Below, piece after piece: positions 1-8,412 of a stretch of DNA of 55,290 nucleotides (positions within the stretch are counted from its first letter, which is position 1; each line of letters begins with the position of its first letter). Below the pieces are notes generated by a model that was not told the origin of the DNA, searched no databases, and saw only the letters and a list, made by a program, of their open reading frames with translations. The DNA comes from Aquabacterium sp. (GTDB taxonomy: Bacteria; Pseudomonadota; Gammaproteobacteria; Burkholderiales; Burkholderiaceae_C), in assembly GCA_023150345.1 (NCBI GenBank), contig JAKLLB010000016.1, positions 1 through 55,290 on the forward strand, written 5' to 3'. The translations under genes and the position numbers were made by a program.

Positions 1-97
1 CGAGCAGCAGGTGCTCCACCGTGATGAACTCGTGGCGCTGCTGGCGTGCCTCCACGAATGCCATGTGCAGGCTGACTTCCAGTTCTTGCGCAATCAT
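1..97 (-). CDS. clpA: ATP-dependent Clp protease ATP-binding subunit ClpA, N-terminal fragment (cut by window edge)
   Basis: Only the first 32 codons are present, reading off the left edge. They begin [20 protein letters not shown] and continue with a [11 protein letters not shown] stretch, the start of the Clp N-terminal repeat domain. ClpA is the AAA+ unfoldase that feeds substrates to ClpP and is the docking partner of ClpS. The start ATG (95–97) overlaps the TGA of clpS (94–96) in an ATGA junction, so clpS and clpA are translationally coupled, the usual proteobacterial order. Function follows from the family; the rest of the protein is outside the window. Confidence 0.88.
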   Translation of the reverse strand, partial: MIAQELEVSLHMAFVEARQQRHEFITVEHLLL

Positions 98-450
98 GCG
101 GCCTCCATAATGCACTGCAGCGGATGCCCGGCGCGCTGCGCCGCGGCGAGGACGAGTTCGACCTTTGTGGCGGCGACGTCGCGGGTATACACCCCACAGA
201 CCGCGCGCCCCTCGTGGTGGATCTTGAGCATGATCTGCGTGGCCGTCTCCAGATCACGCTTGAAGTATTGCTGCAACACCATCACCACGAACTCCATCGG
301 GGTGAAATCATCGTTGAGCATCACCACCTGGAACATCTTCGGCGGCTTGGTCCGGGCCAATTTGCGCTCGGCCACCACCGCTCCGGCCCCGCCGTCCTCG
401 CGGCGTGGCTGCGTCGGTGGCTGCTCGGGCGTCGAGGGATCCTCAGGCAT
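94..450 (-). CDS. clpS: ATP-dependent Clp protease adaptor ClpS
   Basis: 118 residues. A disordered Pro/Glu/Arg-rich N-terminal arm of about 35 residues precedes the ClpS core ([20 protein letters not shown], then a YFKRD helix and an [20 protein letters not shown] segment). The [10 protein letters not shown] stretch forms the N-degron pocket. The family delivers N-end-rule substrates to ClpAP. The length is normal when the variable N-terminal tail is counted. It directly precedes clpA with an ATGA overlap. Nothing unusual is seen. Confidence 0.95.
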   Translation of the reverse strand: MPEDPSTPEQPPTQPRREDGGAGAVVAERKLARTKPPKMFQVVMLNDDFTPMEFVVMVLQQYFKRDLETATQIMLKIHHEGRAVCGVYTRDVAATKVELVLAAAQRAGHPLQCIMEAA

Positions 451-717
451 GGTTCATTCTAGCGAGCCGGTCCAGGGCAGGTGCTGCCATCCGAATATTG
501 CACCGCAGCGGCCGATTGCAAGCGCGGGAATTGGGGCGTGCCGGTGCGCCAGATGCATCACTACCCAACCGGTACCCCCAGCCTCACGTCGCATCAGGTG
601 CAGTCCGTAGGGAAACATCGATACCGACCTGTCCAGATCCCCGCCTTGACGCTGTTGTGACCCGACGTCCAGAATTTTTGAACAAAGCGCTGTCTCAGGC
701 TATCAGGGAGAGTCGAC

Positions 718-945
718 ATGCAGTTCGGTACCGTCAAGTGGTTCAACGATGCCAAGGGGTTCGGGTTCATCGAACCCGAGGCGGGAGGCCCGGACGTTTT
801 TGCCCACTTCTCGGCCATCGAGATGGAAGGGTTTCGAACGTTGAAGCAAGGGGGCAAGGTCAGTTTCGAGCTGATCACCGGTCCCAAGGGCAACCTGGCT
901 CAACGTATCCGCCCTGTCGGGCAGGACGAGCCGGCAACGGTCTGA
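718..945 (+). CDS. Cold-shock-domain protein (CspA family)
   Basis: 75 residues. A single cold-shock domain with KGFGFIEPE (RNP1) and DVFAHFSAI (RNP2) after the typical [12 protein letters not shown] opening. Family members bind single-stranded RNA/DNA and act as RNA chaperones. The start is supported by AGGGAG at 705–710, seven bases before the ATG. It is divergent from clpS, with a 267-bp gap that must hold both promoters, and convergent with ilvD. The family has many paralogues, so no specific csp letter is assigned. Confidence 0.95.
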   Translation: MQFGTVKWFNDAKGFGFIEPEAGGPDVFAHFSAIEMEGFRTLKQGGKVSFELITGPKGNLAQRIRPVGQDEPATV

Positions 946-997
946 CGCCGCCCGCGGCGGCCTGCCCGCAGCAATGCAGGCGGGCGCGCCGCAAGCT

Positions 998-2857
998 TCA
1001 GTCCGTGAGCTTGTCCAGATCGCGGACGGCGCCCTTGTCCGCGCTGGTGGCCAGAAGCGCATAGGCCTTCAGTGCCGCCGATACCTTGCGCGGTCGCTGC
1101 TCGGCGGGCCTCCAGCCCTTCACGTCCTGTTCAGCGCGGCGGCGGGACAGCTCGTCGTCACTGAGCAACACATCGATCGTGCGACTCGGGATGTCGATGC
1201 GTATCCGATCGCCCGTACGCACCAGGCCGATGGCGCCGCCGGCCGCTGCTTCCGGCGAGCAGTGGCCGATCGACAAACCCGACGTACCGCCTGAAAACCG
1301 CCCGTCGGTCAGCAGGGCGCAGACCTTGCCCAGCCCCTTGCTCTTGATGTAGCTGGTGGGATAGAGCATTTCCTGCATCCCGGGGCCACCCTTCGGACCT
1401 TCGTAGCGCACGACCACGACGTCGCCCGCCTTCACCTGGTCGGCCAGGATGTGCTCGACCGCTTCGTCCTGGCTCTCCACCACGTGGGCTGGCCCCTCGA
1501 AAACCAGCAGGCTGTCGTCGACCCCAGCGGTCTTGACCACACAGCCATCCCGGGCGATGTTGCCGCGCAACACCGCGAGCCCACCCTCGAGCGAGTAGGC
1601 GTGATCGATCGCGCGGATGCAACCCTTCACGCGATCGGTATCCAGGCTGGGCCAGCGGGCCTCCTGGCTGAAGGCGACCTGTGTCGGCCGGCCGCCTGGG
1701 CCCGCCCGGTAGAAGGTCTTTACCGCCTCGTCCGTGGTGGAGCGGATGTCCCAGGCCTGCAGGGCCTCGCCCAGCGTGGGGCTGTGCACGGTGGGCACAT
1801 CCAGGTGCAACTTGCCGGCGCGGGCCAGTTCGCCCAGGATGGCCATGATGCCGCCGGCGCGGTGCACGTCCTCGACGTGGTACTCGGTCGTGTTGGGCGC
1901 CACCTTGCACAGCTGAGGCACGCTGCGCGACAGGCGGTCGATGTCGGCCATGGTGAAGTCGATGCCGGCCTCCTGGGCCGTGGCCAGGATGTGCAGGATC
2001 GTATTGGTGGATCCGCCCATGGCGATATCCAGCGCCATCGCGTTCTCGAAGGCTGCCCTGCCGATGGCGCGAGGCAGCACGCGCTCGTCGCCGCCCTCGT
2101 AGTAGCGCCTGGCCAGTTCCACTACCAGGCGGCCGGCACGACGGAACAGCTGCTCGCGGTCGGCGTGCGTGGCCACCAACGTGCCATTGCCGGGCAACGA
2201 CAGGCCCAGCGCCTCGGTCAGGCAGTTCATCGAATTGGCCGTGAACATCCCGGAGCAACTGCCGCAGGTCGGGCAGGCCGAGCGCTCGGCCTCGGCCAGG
2301 TCGGCATCGCTGACAGCGCTGTCGGCGGCCATCACCATGGCGTCGATCAGATCGAGCTTGCGGATCTCGATGGCCTGCGTGGCCGGATTGGCCAGACGCG
2401 CGGTGCCGGCCTCCATGGGGCCACCCGAGACAAACACCACGGGGATGTTCAGCCGCATGGCCGCCATCAGCATGCCGGGGGTGATCTTGTCGCAGTTGCT
2501 GATGCACACCAGCGCGTCGGCGCAGTGGGCGTTGACCATGTACTCGACGCTGTCGGCAATGATGTCGCGGCTGGGCAGCGAGTACAGCATGCCGTCGTGG
2601 CCCATGGCGATGCCATCGTCCACGGCGATGGTGTTGAACTCCTTGGCTACGCCGCCGCTGGCTTCGACTTCGCGCGCGACCAGCTGCCCCAGGTCCTTCA
2701 GGTGGACATGGCCGGGGACGAACTGGGTGAAGCTGTTGGCTACCGCAATGATGGGCTTGGCGAAGTCCTCGTCCTTCATGCCGGTGGCGCGCCACAGCGA
2801 GCGGGCGCCCGCCATGTTGCGGCCTGCAGTGGAGGTTCTGGAACGGTAGGTGGGCAT
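998..2857 (-). CDS. ilvD: Dihydroxy-acid dehydratase
   Basis: 619 residues from [20 protein letters not shown], the canonical IlvD opening and length. The frame stays open about 240 bases further upstream, but that extension has no family similarity and was trimmed. It dehydrates 2,3-dihydroxy-3-methylvalerate and -isovalerate to the 2-keto acids of isoleucine and valine synthesis. Iron–sulfur ligands are seen in [12 protein letters not shown] and in [18 protein letters not shown], and the late [11 protein letters not shown] motif is present. It stands alone, convergent with the cold-shock gene and divergent from the DUF427 gene. Confidence 0.97.
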   Translation of the reverse strand: MPTYRSRTSTAGRNMAGARSLWRATGMKDEDFAKPIIAVANSFTQFVPGHVHLKDLGQLVAREVEASGGVAKEFNTIAVDDGIAMGHDGMLYSLPSRDIIADSVEYMVNAHCADALVCISNCDKITPGMLMAAMRLNIPVVFVSGGPMEAGTARLANPATQAIEIRKLDLIDAMVMAADSAVSDADLAEAERSACPTCGSCSGMFTANSMNCLTEALGLSLPGNGTLVATHADREQLFRRAGRLVVELARRYYEGGDERVLPRAIGRAAFENAMALDIAMGGSTNTILHILATAQEAGIDFTMADIDRLSRSVPQLCKVAPNTTEYHVEDVHRAGGIMAILGELARAGKLHLDVPTVHSPTLGEALQAWDIRSTTDEAVKTFYRAGPGGRPTQVAFSQEARWPSLDTDRVKGCIRAIDHAYSLEGGLAVLRGNIARDGCVVKTAGVDDSLLVFEGPAHVVESQDEAVEHILADQVKAGDVVVVRYEGPKGGPGMQEMLYPTSYIKSKGLGKVCALLTDGRFSGGTSGLSIGHCSPEAAAGGAIGLVRTGDRIRIDIPSRTIDVLLSDDELSRRRAEQDVKGWRPAEQRPRKVSAALKAYALLATSADKGAVRDLDKLTD

Positions 2858-3084
2858 GGCATGGTCACGGGAGGTCGGGGTTCGCGTATTCTCGCCTGGG
2901 CCATGACGACGGCGGGATGCCGAGCCGCAGAGCCCCCAAGGGCAGCCGTACGCGCGCACTCCCGCGAAACCCGGGAACATGCGGCGGCTCGGCGACCCTT
3001 CGCGCTCGTGAAGCCCGGGTCGGTCCAATGCCGACGGTGTGAATCGGCATGCCCATGGCTGCAATCGCAAAGGAGTCCGAGGCA

Positions 3085-3366
3085 ATGAAGGCAATCTGGA
3101 ACGGCGTCGTGATCGCCGAGAGCAACGACACGGTGGTGGTGGAAGGCAATCACTACTTCCCGGAATCCAGCGTCAAGCGGGAGTACCTGAGCTTCAGCAA
3201 CCACCGCACGCACTGCGCATGGAAGGGCGAAGCCCGATACCACAGCCTCTTGGTCAAGGGAGAGCTGAACCCGGACGCGGCGTGGTACTACCCCGAGCCA
3301 AGCGAGGCAGCGGCCGCCATCAAGGGACACATGGCGTTCTGGAAGGGCGTGCAGGTGGTTGAATAG
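3085..3366 (+). CDS. DUF427 domain protein
   Basis: 93 residues starting [20 protein letters not shown], with the [14 protein letters not shown] and [11 protein letters not shown] segments typical of DUF427. An ATG 36 bases upstream is in frame, but AAAGGAG at 3069–3075 is correctly spaced only for 3085. DUF427 is a small beta-fold domain of unknown biochemical role, probably cytoplasmic since no signal peptide is seen. It is divergent from ilvD and convergent with the Bug receptor gene; no operon partner. Confidence 0.88.
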   Translation: MKAIWNGVVIAESNDTVVVEGNHYFPESSVKREYLSFSNHRTHCAWKGEARYHSLLVKGELNPDAAWYYPEPSEAAAAIKGHMAFWKGVQVVE

Positions 3367-3409
3367 CCGAAGGACCCCAGGCACTCCCGATCGACCACGG
3401 GCGGCACGG

Positions 3410-4411
3410 TCACTCGGCCTTGAAACCGATGCCCTTTACGATCGCAGCCCAGCGTTCGGTCTCGGCGCGGACCATGTGCTCGGCATCGGCCCGCGTGGTC
3501 CCGAGTACGCTGAACCCCGCTTCCTGCAGCTTCTGCCTCACCTCCGGGGTATGCACGGCGGCCACGGCGGCTCGGTTCAGTGTGTCCAGTATGGCTGGAG
3601 GTGTCCCGGCCGGGGCGAACAGCGCGAACCAGGCCGAGAAGTCCACTTTGGGCAGACCCGCTTCGGCCAATGTGGGCACGGCGGGCAACAGTGGTGAGCG
3701 CACAGGCGCCGTGGTGGCCAGCGCCCGCAGCTTGCCCCCTTTGACCTGCGGCACGGCAAGCGCCGTAGACACGAAGGCTGCCCGGACATCCCCCGTCACC
3801 AGCGCTGTGATGGCATCCCCTGTGGCTCGGTAGTGCACCGGCTCCACCTTGAAACGTGCCTGCTCGGCGAGGACCTCAGCGCCGAAGTGCCCCGGTGTAC
3901 CCGCACCGAAGGTCCCGAAGTTGATGCGATCCGCTGTTGCACGCGCAGCATCGAGAAAGCCCTTCAGATCTCTGACGGGTGACTGCGCCGACACCACGAG
4001 CACGAAGTCCGCGCGCACCACCTCGGACACAGCAGCCAGTTCCTTGGCGGGGTCGTAAGGCAGCTTGCTGTAGGCAGCCGGCGCGATGGCAATCGAGCCG
4101 ACCTCACCGAGCAGGTACTGATAGCCGTCAGCGGGGCTCTTCGCAATTGCCTGTGCGGCGATCTGTCCACCGGCACCTGCGCGGTTGTCGACTGTGACAC
4201 TGTGCTTGAGCAGTTCGCCCATGCGTTGGCCGAGCAACCGCGCCACAATGTCCGGGCCGGTGCCCGGCGGGAAGCCGACGACCAGCCTCGTGGCCCTATC
4301 GGGGAAACCCTGCGCTTGCGACCACGCGGGCGCCAACAGTGCGATGCCAGGCATCAGCGTGGTAACGAGCAATTGGCGACGGGTCGGGCGACGCGGAAAT
4401 TGGCTGGGCAC
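3410..4411 (-). CDS. Bug-family tripartite tricarboxylate transporter substrate-binding protein
   Basis: 333 residues with a GTG start. The N-terminus RRPTRRQLLVTTLMPGIALL followed by APAWSQAQG is a signal peptide; the twin arginines could mean Tat export. The mature part shows Bug features: FPDRATRLVVGFPPGTGPDIVARLLG, VDNRAGAGGQIAAQAIAKSPADGY, and LPAVPTLAEAG. Bug proteins are periplasmic binders of carboxylates and similar acids. No TctA/TctB membrane partners lie nearby, as is common for the many orphan Bug genes of Burkholderiales. The neighbouring LuxR-type gene on the same strand may control it. The ligand cannot be inferred. Confidence 0.93.
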   Translation of the reverse strand: MPSQFPRRPTRRQLLVTTLMPGIALLAPAWSQAQGFPDRATRLVVGFPPGTGPDIVARLLGQRMGELLKHSVTVDNRAGAGGQIAAQAIAKSPADGYQYLLGEVGSIAIAPAAYSKLPYDPAKELAAVSEVVRADFVLVVSAQSPVRDLKGFLDAARATADRINFGTFGAGTPGHFGAEVLAEQARFKVEPVHYRATGDAITALVTGDVRAAFVSTALAVPQVKGGKLRALATTAPVRSPLLPAVPTLAEAGLPKVDFSAWFALFAPAGTPPAILDTLNRAAVAAVHTPEVRQKLQEAGFSVLGTTRADAEHMVRAETERWAAIVKGIGFKAE

Positions 4412-4479
4412 GGGCGACTCCTGGCGACGAGATGCCGCCAGTGTGGCGCTCCACCCACCTGCGACATGTCAGCCAAGAG

Positions 4480-4506
4480 GTTGACAACCGCTCGGCTGTT
4501 GTCGAC
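4480..4506. repeat. Inverted repeat between LuxR-type gene and Bug gene
   Basis: GTTGACAAC and GTTGTCGAC, nine-base arms with one mismatch, separated by nine bases. It lies in the 110-bp gap between the end of the regulator and the start of the Bug gene. It could be an operator for the regulator or a transcript-end hairpin; no T-run follows. Role inferred from position only. Confidence 0.35.
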
Positions 4507-4521
4507 TCCCACGCCGCGCGG

Positions 4522-5278
4522 TCAGCACGCATCGCGACGAGGCGGGGCCGCAAAAGCGGCGAACAGTTCGCTCTTGAAGTGCATGCCCATGCGCGCAAAG
4601 GCGCGCGCCCGATAGGTCTTCACTGTCGCCACGGAAAGGCCCAACGTTGCAGCGATGCCGTCATAGGTCAGCCCGTCCAGCAAGTGCTCGAGAACGTCCA
4701 GTTCGCGCGCGGTGAGCTGCGGGCAACGGGTGCTCAACACTGCACGACGACCCACCGCTGCGTCGCCCCCCCTGGCTGGGCTGCCAAAGGATGTGCCGGC
4801 GAACGGCCGCTAGCAAAGCAGGCGCAGCACCCGCGAAACGCTCGAGCACTGCGCCGCCGAACCCGTTCGCCGGTTCATGGCAGTAGAGGTTTACCGCCAG
4901 CAGTGAACCGTCCTTCTCGCAACAGGCCACCGAGAGCCTCTCGGCCAAGCCGTGCCGCCGGTAGATGGCTTCGCGGTGAACGGCACTCGGTGCTTCGTCT
5001 GCGTGCATGCGCAACATCAGGGCTGTTTCAAGCTGAGGCAGCGCGCGAACCGCGTCGAAGCTGCTGTCTCGCCTGTACAGGCCATCGTCGCGGTAGATCG
5101 CGAAGCATGCTGCGGTGGTATCCGGCACCTCGGCGCTGGCAGAGAAGTGCATGGCCGGTTCGCATCCAGCGTGGAGCTGGTAGACGGACCACGACGAAGC
5201 GCCGAAGGCTGCCCGCAGGTGAGACAAGGTGGTCGCGGCGAAGTGCGGGCATCCAATGGCGCCGATGGTTGCCGCCAT
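4522..5278 (-). pseudogene. LuxR-type HTH regulator interrupted by a frameshift
   Basis: The protein is split over two frames. The N-terminal part (from MAATIGAIGCPHFAATTLSH at 5278; an upstream ATG at 5329 is also possible) reads about 170 residues of a sensor-like domain. The C-terminal part in another frame carries a clear LuxR helix-turn-helix: LTARELDVLEHLLDGLTYDG then IAATLGLSVATVKTYRARAF. The frames meet at a run of seven C on the plus strand (4766–4772), where a one-base change would join them into about 250 residues. Either a sequencing error in the homopolymer or a true inactivation. The gene precedes the Bug receptor gene on the same strand, so control of that gene is plausible. 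Confidence 0.8.
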
Positions 5279-5400
5279 GGCGCGCTGAGTGAGATGCGTC
5301 GGCCCGTCGCTCAGTGCCCAGCTCTGCATGCACGTGTTCTCCGGGTTTGTCCTCCTCTCGGTGGACGGTCACTTCCAGCCTGGCAACCTATCCTCCCGCC

Positions 5401-5880
5401 ATGAACCAGGACTTCCCGATTCCCGCGCCCGGCATGGTGCCGATGTGCCGAATCAGTTGCGAGGTGGGCGCGCTGGTGGTGGTGGGGGCGACGCCATCCG
5501 GACAACGCCGCTGCGTCCCGCTGATCGGCGGAACCGTCGATGGTCCGGAGTTCAGGGGCGAGCTCGTCGCCGGCGGCGTAGACTGGCAATGGCAGCATGC
5601 CGACGGCGCCCTGGAGATCGACGCCCACTACATGCTCAAGGCGGCAGCCGATGGCGCGCTGATCGAGGTGCGCAGCGTTGGCCTGCGTCACGGTCCTGTC
5701 GATGTGATGCGGCGCTTGGCACTCGGCGAGGCAGTCGATCCGGCCGAGTACTTCTTTCGTACCTGCGTGCGCTTCACGACGGGCGCCCCGGCTTGGTTGC
5801 ACCTCAATCGCACCATCGCGATCGCCAGCGGTCGCCGCGAGGCCACGCGCGTGTTGCTCGATCTCTGGCGCCTCACATGA
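5401..5880 (+). CDS. DUF3237 domain protein
   Basis: 159 residues from MNQDFPIPAPGMVPMCRISC. The frame is open 87 bases upstream, but that part is compositionally poor and unlike the family. Matches to DUF3237 are the GGTVDGPEFRGELVAGGVDW core, the DAHYMLKAADGA-like stretch, and YFFRTCVRFTTGAPAWLHLN near the end. The family is a small beta-barrel protein of unknown activity. No signal peptide. Divergent from the LuxR-type gene (gap about 120 bp). Confidence 0.87.
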   Translation: MNQDFPIPAPGMVPMCRISCEVGALVVVGATPSGQRRCVPLIGGTVDGPEFRGELVAGGVDWQWQHADGALEIDAHYMLKAAADGALIEVRSVGLRHGPVDVMRRLALGEAVDPAEYFFRTCVRFTTGAPAWLHLNRTIAIASGRREATRVLLDLWRLT

Positions 5881-6189
5881 TGAGACGCAGCCCATGGCGC
5901 GCGACTTCATGCCAAAAGTGAACCTGCGGATCATCGCGGCAGAACGCGCCGCCTCGCTCCAGCGACGGTTGGCCTGGTCGGAATGGTCAAGCTACGCATT
6001 CACCTCGCCGGCCCCGCTGGCACTGTCCATCTCCCGCCAAAGGCCCCTCCACAAAGAACTCTTCCAGCTCTCATAGGTGCGGCCAGATGCACGTTGGTCG
6101 CTTGGCCGAACGCTGCGCAGGATCGCCGCCAATGTAGCAGGAGCGTCCTTGAGTTCCAACGGCTGCATTTGCGCAGCGGCCACGACGAT
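5881..6189. other. Gene-poor stretch left of the vapC remnant
   Basis: No convincing gene. A minus-strand open stretch (5992 to about 6168) contains PATLAAILRSVRPS and WRGLWREMDSASGAGEVNA but matches nothing I recognise. It may be residue of a gene that once lay downstream of the vapC remnant. No repeat or RNA feature is seen here. Confidence 0.4.
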
Positions 6190-6443
6190 CAGTTCGCAGC
6201 CATCCAGTCTTCCACCTTCGGTCCCCCGGCGCGCTGGAGCCCGCGGGTGTTGTGCGTCTCCAGCGTCGCGCACTCGGCAAGAGAGTGGCAGGGGATCCAC
6301 GGATCGTTCGCACCTGTGGGCCTACCGGCAACCTTCAGACGCATGAACTGCTCGGCGCAGTGCTCGCAGATGGCGGGGCCCGCCGGGTACAGCGCCGACA
6401 TTTGTCGGACCCACGCCTCCAGCCGGCGCAGGACTTCCGGGAC
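6190..6443 (-). pseudogene. Remnant of a VapC-type PIN-domain toxin, N-terminus missing
   Basis: In one minus-strand frame the stretch reads VPEVLRRLEAWVRQMSALYP, then EQFMRLKVAGRPTGANDPWI, PCHSLAECATLETHNTRGLQ and GPKVEDWMAAN before a stop. This is the C-terminal half of a VapC toxin: the family has GANDLWIAxHALA, LVTxNxREF and GLxVEDW here, so several conserved positions are altered (NDP for NDL, ETHNTRG for VTHNTRE). The reading frame runs up to, and is cut off at, the outer edge of the left direct repeat at 6443. No antitoxin gene is next to it. Broken by truncation and almost certainly inactive. Confidence 0.75.
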
Positions 6444-6600
6444 CCAGATGCGGCCTCGTCCCGATGCGATGTCAAGAAACCGTCCGCGATCAGAGAAGAC
6501 AAGAACCCCAGTCGAATCAACGATCTTGGGTTTCGTTCGGAATCATCCAGGACGTCCGCAGACACGCCGGGGCCGCATTACAGGTTCGATCATCACTTCC
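6443..6600. repeat. Left direct repeat (diverged copy of icd 3' end plus downstream DNA)
   Basis: Positions 6443–6563 match 15190–15310 with 7 mismatches in 121 bases and no gap. Weaker similarity continues to about 6600 and includes GTGATGATCGA on the minus strand, which in the right copy is the last codons of icd. The hairpin arms corresponding to the icd terminator (6504–6511 and 6525–6532) carry a mismatch and the adjoining T-run is broken, so this copy looks like the decayed one. Interpreted as the far boundary of an element inserted at the icd 3' end. Confidence 0.85.
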
Positions 6601-6736
6601 CAATCGGGCGCCGAGCCAGCGTTCATGCGGGTTCGCTGAAGTCACGACTTGATCGTGGCCCCATCCGTGGCCCCGATGAACACCCTGCCCGCCTGCTGCG
6701 CTCTGCCCCTACCTGGCGCGCCGCGTTTTCGCGCAG

Positions 6737-7600
6737 TCAACTGCGGCGCAGCGCCCTCTCATGCGCCTGCACCTCGGCCGCCAGCCGCTCACCCAGCTCG
6801 CTCGCCATGGCTTCCGGCACGACTTCCTGCTCGACCGATGCCTTGCCGAGGATGCTGAGGGCCGACTCGAACGCCGGACGCAGTTCGGCCAACGTCGGCT
6901 CGCCGACCAGGAAGTACAGCTTGAAGTCCTCGCGCGCCTTGGCCACGCTGGTGAGCTGACCCAGCCACTTGTGCGCCTTCTCCCGGATGGAATCGGCCGA
7001 AGCGAGGTCGAACGACACCGGCGCCAGGCAGTGCCAAACACCGTTCTTCCAGGCGTGCTTGAACTCGACCTGATCGTCATCCACCGCGATCGTCTTCTCG
7101 ACGAAATGCCTCAGCACCTGCCGTTGCTGGAGCTCCAGGCTGAAGCGCTTCCAGATGTCTTCGTCCTGGCGCCTGTGCACCGGCGCCCCGGGTTCGTGTG
7201 CCGTGACGAAGCGCTCGAACAACTGCTTGAGGGTTGCGCCTGGGTCGGCCGTGAGCCCGGCACCCATCGGCGCCCACTGCAGCGAGCTGTCGTCGGCGCC
7301 GAGGACTGCATGCGCGTAGCCCATGATTCCGGGCTCCGGTGACCGGAGCGGGAGTTCGTCGGCCAGTTCCCTCTGGAAGCGCTCGAACTCGTGCGTCACG
7401 TGCCGCATGGCGGCACGGAACGACTCTCCATCCAGCGACGGGAACACCTCCTTCAGGCGCCCGTAGGTCGTGCGGCACAGCGCGTTGAGGTAGCGACGCT
7501 CCGGGGCGAGGAGCGCCACGCCGACGTTCAGGAACTCACCGGTGGCGATGTCGTGCACATAGCGCAGCACCGTGTAGGTGTAGGCGGTCTTGTTGCTCAT
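6737..7600 (-). CDS. DUF3037 domain protein, partner of the HipA-like kinase
   Basis: 287 residues from MSNKTAYTYTVLRYVHDIAT, followed by EFLNVGVALLAPERRYLNAL, a clear DUF3037 N-terminal signature. The C-terminal half is unassigned and ends in a Glu/Arg-rich helix. The frame opens 111 bases upstream, but the ATG at 7600 is chosen because it overlaps the stop of the HipA-like gene (ATGA), indicating translational coupling. It is the last gene of the nine-gene restriction–modification/TA operon. DUF3037 is known mainly as a neighbour of HipA-like kinase genes; its biochemical role is unknown. A cognate regulator, substrate or inhibitor of the kinase is an inference. Confidence 0.82.
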   Translation of the reverse strand: MSNKTAYTYTVLRYVHDIATGEFLNVGVALLAPERRYLNALCRTTYGRLKEVFPSLDGESFRAAMRHVTHEFERFQRELADELPLRSPEPGIMGYAHAVLGADDSSLQWAPMGAGLTADPGATLKQLFERFVTAHEPGAPVHRRQDEDIWKRFSLELQQRQVLRHFVEKTIAVDDDQVEFKHAWKNGVWHCLAPVSFDLASADSIREKAHKWLGQLTSVAKAREDFKLYFLVGEPTLAELRPAFESALSILGKASVEQEVVPEAMASELGERLAAEVQAHERALRRS

Positions 7601-8400
7601 GCCAGTGTCCTCAGGATCTCCCGCATGGCGGGGCGGATTTGGTGGCGAAGGTCGCGCAGGAAGGCGATGGCTGTGTCGGCAGTGTGCGCCGACTGCGCTG
7701 TCGGCGTCCACTGCGGTGGCAACGCAGCCCGGTAGGCATTCAAGCGGGCGTCATCGATGGCTTCCCAGGCGCCCACCAGCCGGTCGAAGCTGGGCTGGCT
7801 GCCGCGCAGCGCCGGATGCAGCACATGGCGCGCCGGGGCGCCCAAGGCATCCAGCGCGCCTGCGTCCCAGGGCGGGCGCCAGAACAGGATGCCCTCGGTG
7901 ACGAGTGCCATCTCGTGATCGAAGATCGCGAAGTCATCGCCCTTCGACTGGAGGTTCGGATTCTCCGGACGCCGGTCCGGGTTCTGGATCAGCAGGTCGA
8001 AGGCATAGATCTCGGCCGCCGACTGCCGCATGGCCTTCGGAACGGGGCGCTGCGGCATCCAGGCACTGAAGCCCGAGGGCAGAAGTGCGGAACCGAAACC
8101 GACCGGAATGGCCGCGGCCAGCGCCGCCCCATCGACGGGATGGGTGCCGGACACCGCGGCCACGAAGTCGGGCAGCACCGACACGCAGCAGCACGCCGGC
8201 ACGCGCAACCCGAGGTCGGCGGCCAACATCGCACCGAACGCCTCGCGGATCAGGCCCTCGACCGGGAGCTGCGGGCTGGTGAACTTGGCCACGACCTCGA
8301 CCACGTCGCCCGCGGCGGTCTCCCCTTCGAGCAGGAACGGGGCCGTTCGGCCGCGGGTCATCCGGCGGTCGAAGCGGGTGGCGGTGAGCGAGTCCAGCAT
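7597..8400 (-). CDS. HipA-like kinase domain protein
   Basis: 267 residues. Kinase-like landmarks: VVEVVAKF with Lys39, LIREAFGAMLAADLGL with Glu53, the catalytic-loop equivalent FDLLIQNPDRRPENPNL with Asp142 and Asn147, and IFDHEMAL with Asp161 at the metal-binding position. It is much shorter than true HipA (about 440 residues) and lacks its N-terminal subdomain, fitting the stand-alone HipA-like kinase family. HipA proteins phosphorylate tRNA synthetases and cause dormancy; the target here is unknown. It lies 12 bp after hsdS and overlaps the DUF3037 gene by four bases. No HipB-type antitoxin is adjacent, so a classic hipBA module is excluded. Confidence 0.82.
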   Translation of the reverse strand: MLDSLTATRFDRRMTRGRTAPFLLEGETAAGDVVEVVAKFTSPQLPVEGLIREAFGAMLAADLGLRVPACCCVSVLPDFVAAVSGTHPVDGAALAAAIPVGFGSALLPSGFSAWMPQRPVPKAMRQSAAEIYAFDLLIQNPDRRPENPNLQSKGDDFAIFDHEMALVTEGILFWRPPWDAGALDALGAPARHVLHPALRGSQPSFDRLVGAWEAIDDARLNAYRAALPPQWTPTAQSAHTADTAIAFLRDLRHQIRPAMREILRTLA

Positions 8401-8412
8401 CGTCGGGCTGGG

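Noticed and set aside
961-985. Hairpin between the cold-shock gene and ilvD
   Set aside because: Competing short stems only and no T-run; cannot be called a terminator.
1451-3088. Long plus-strand frame opposite ilvD
   Set aside because: It mirrors ilvD codons, is rich in His/Arg/Gly, and matches no family; a GC-rich antisense shadow.
6443-6600. Possible tRNA or IS end at the repeat
   Set aside because: No cloverleaf, no terminal inverted repeats and no transposase were found; the repeat matches the icd 3' end instead.
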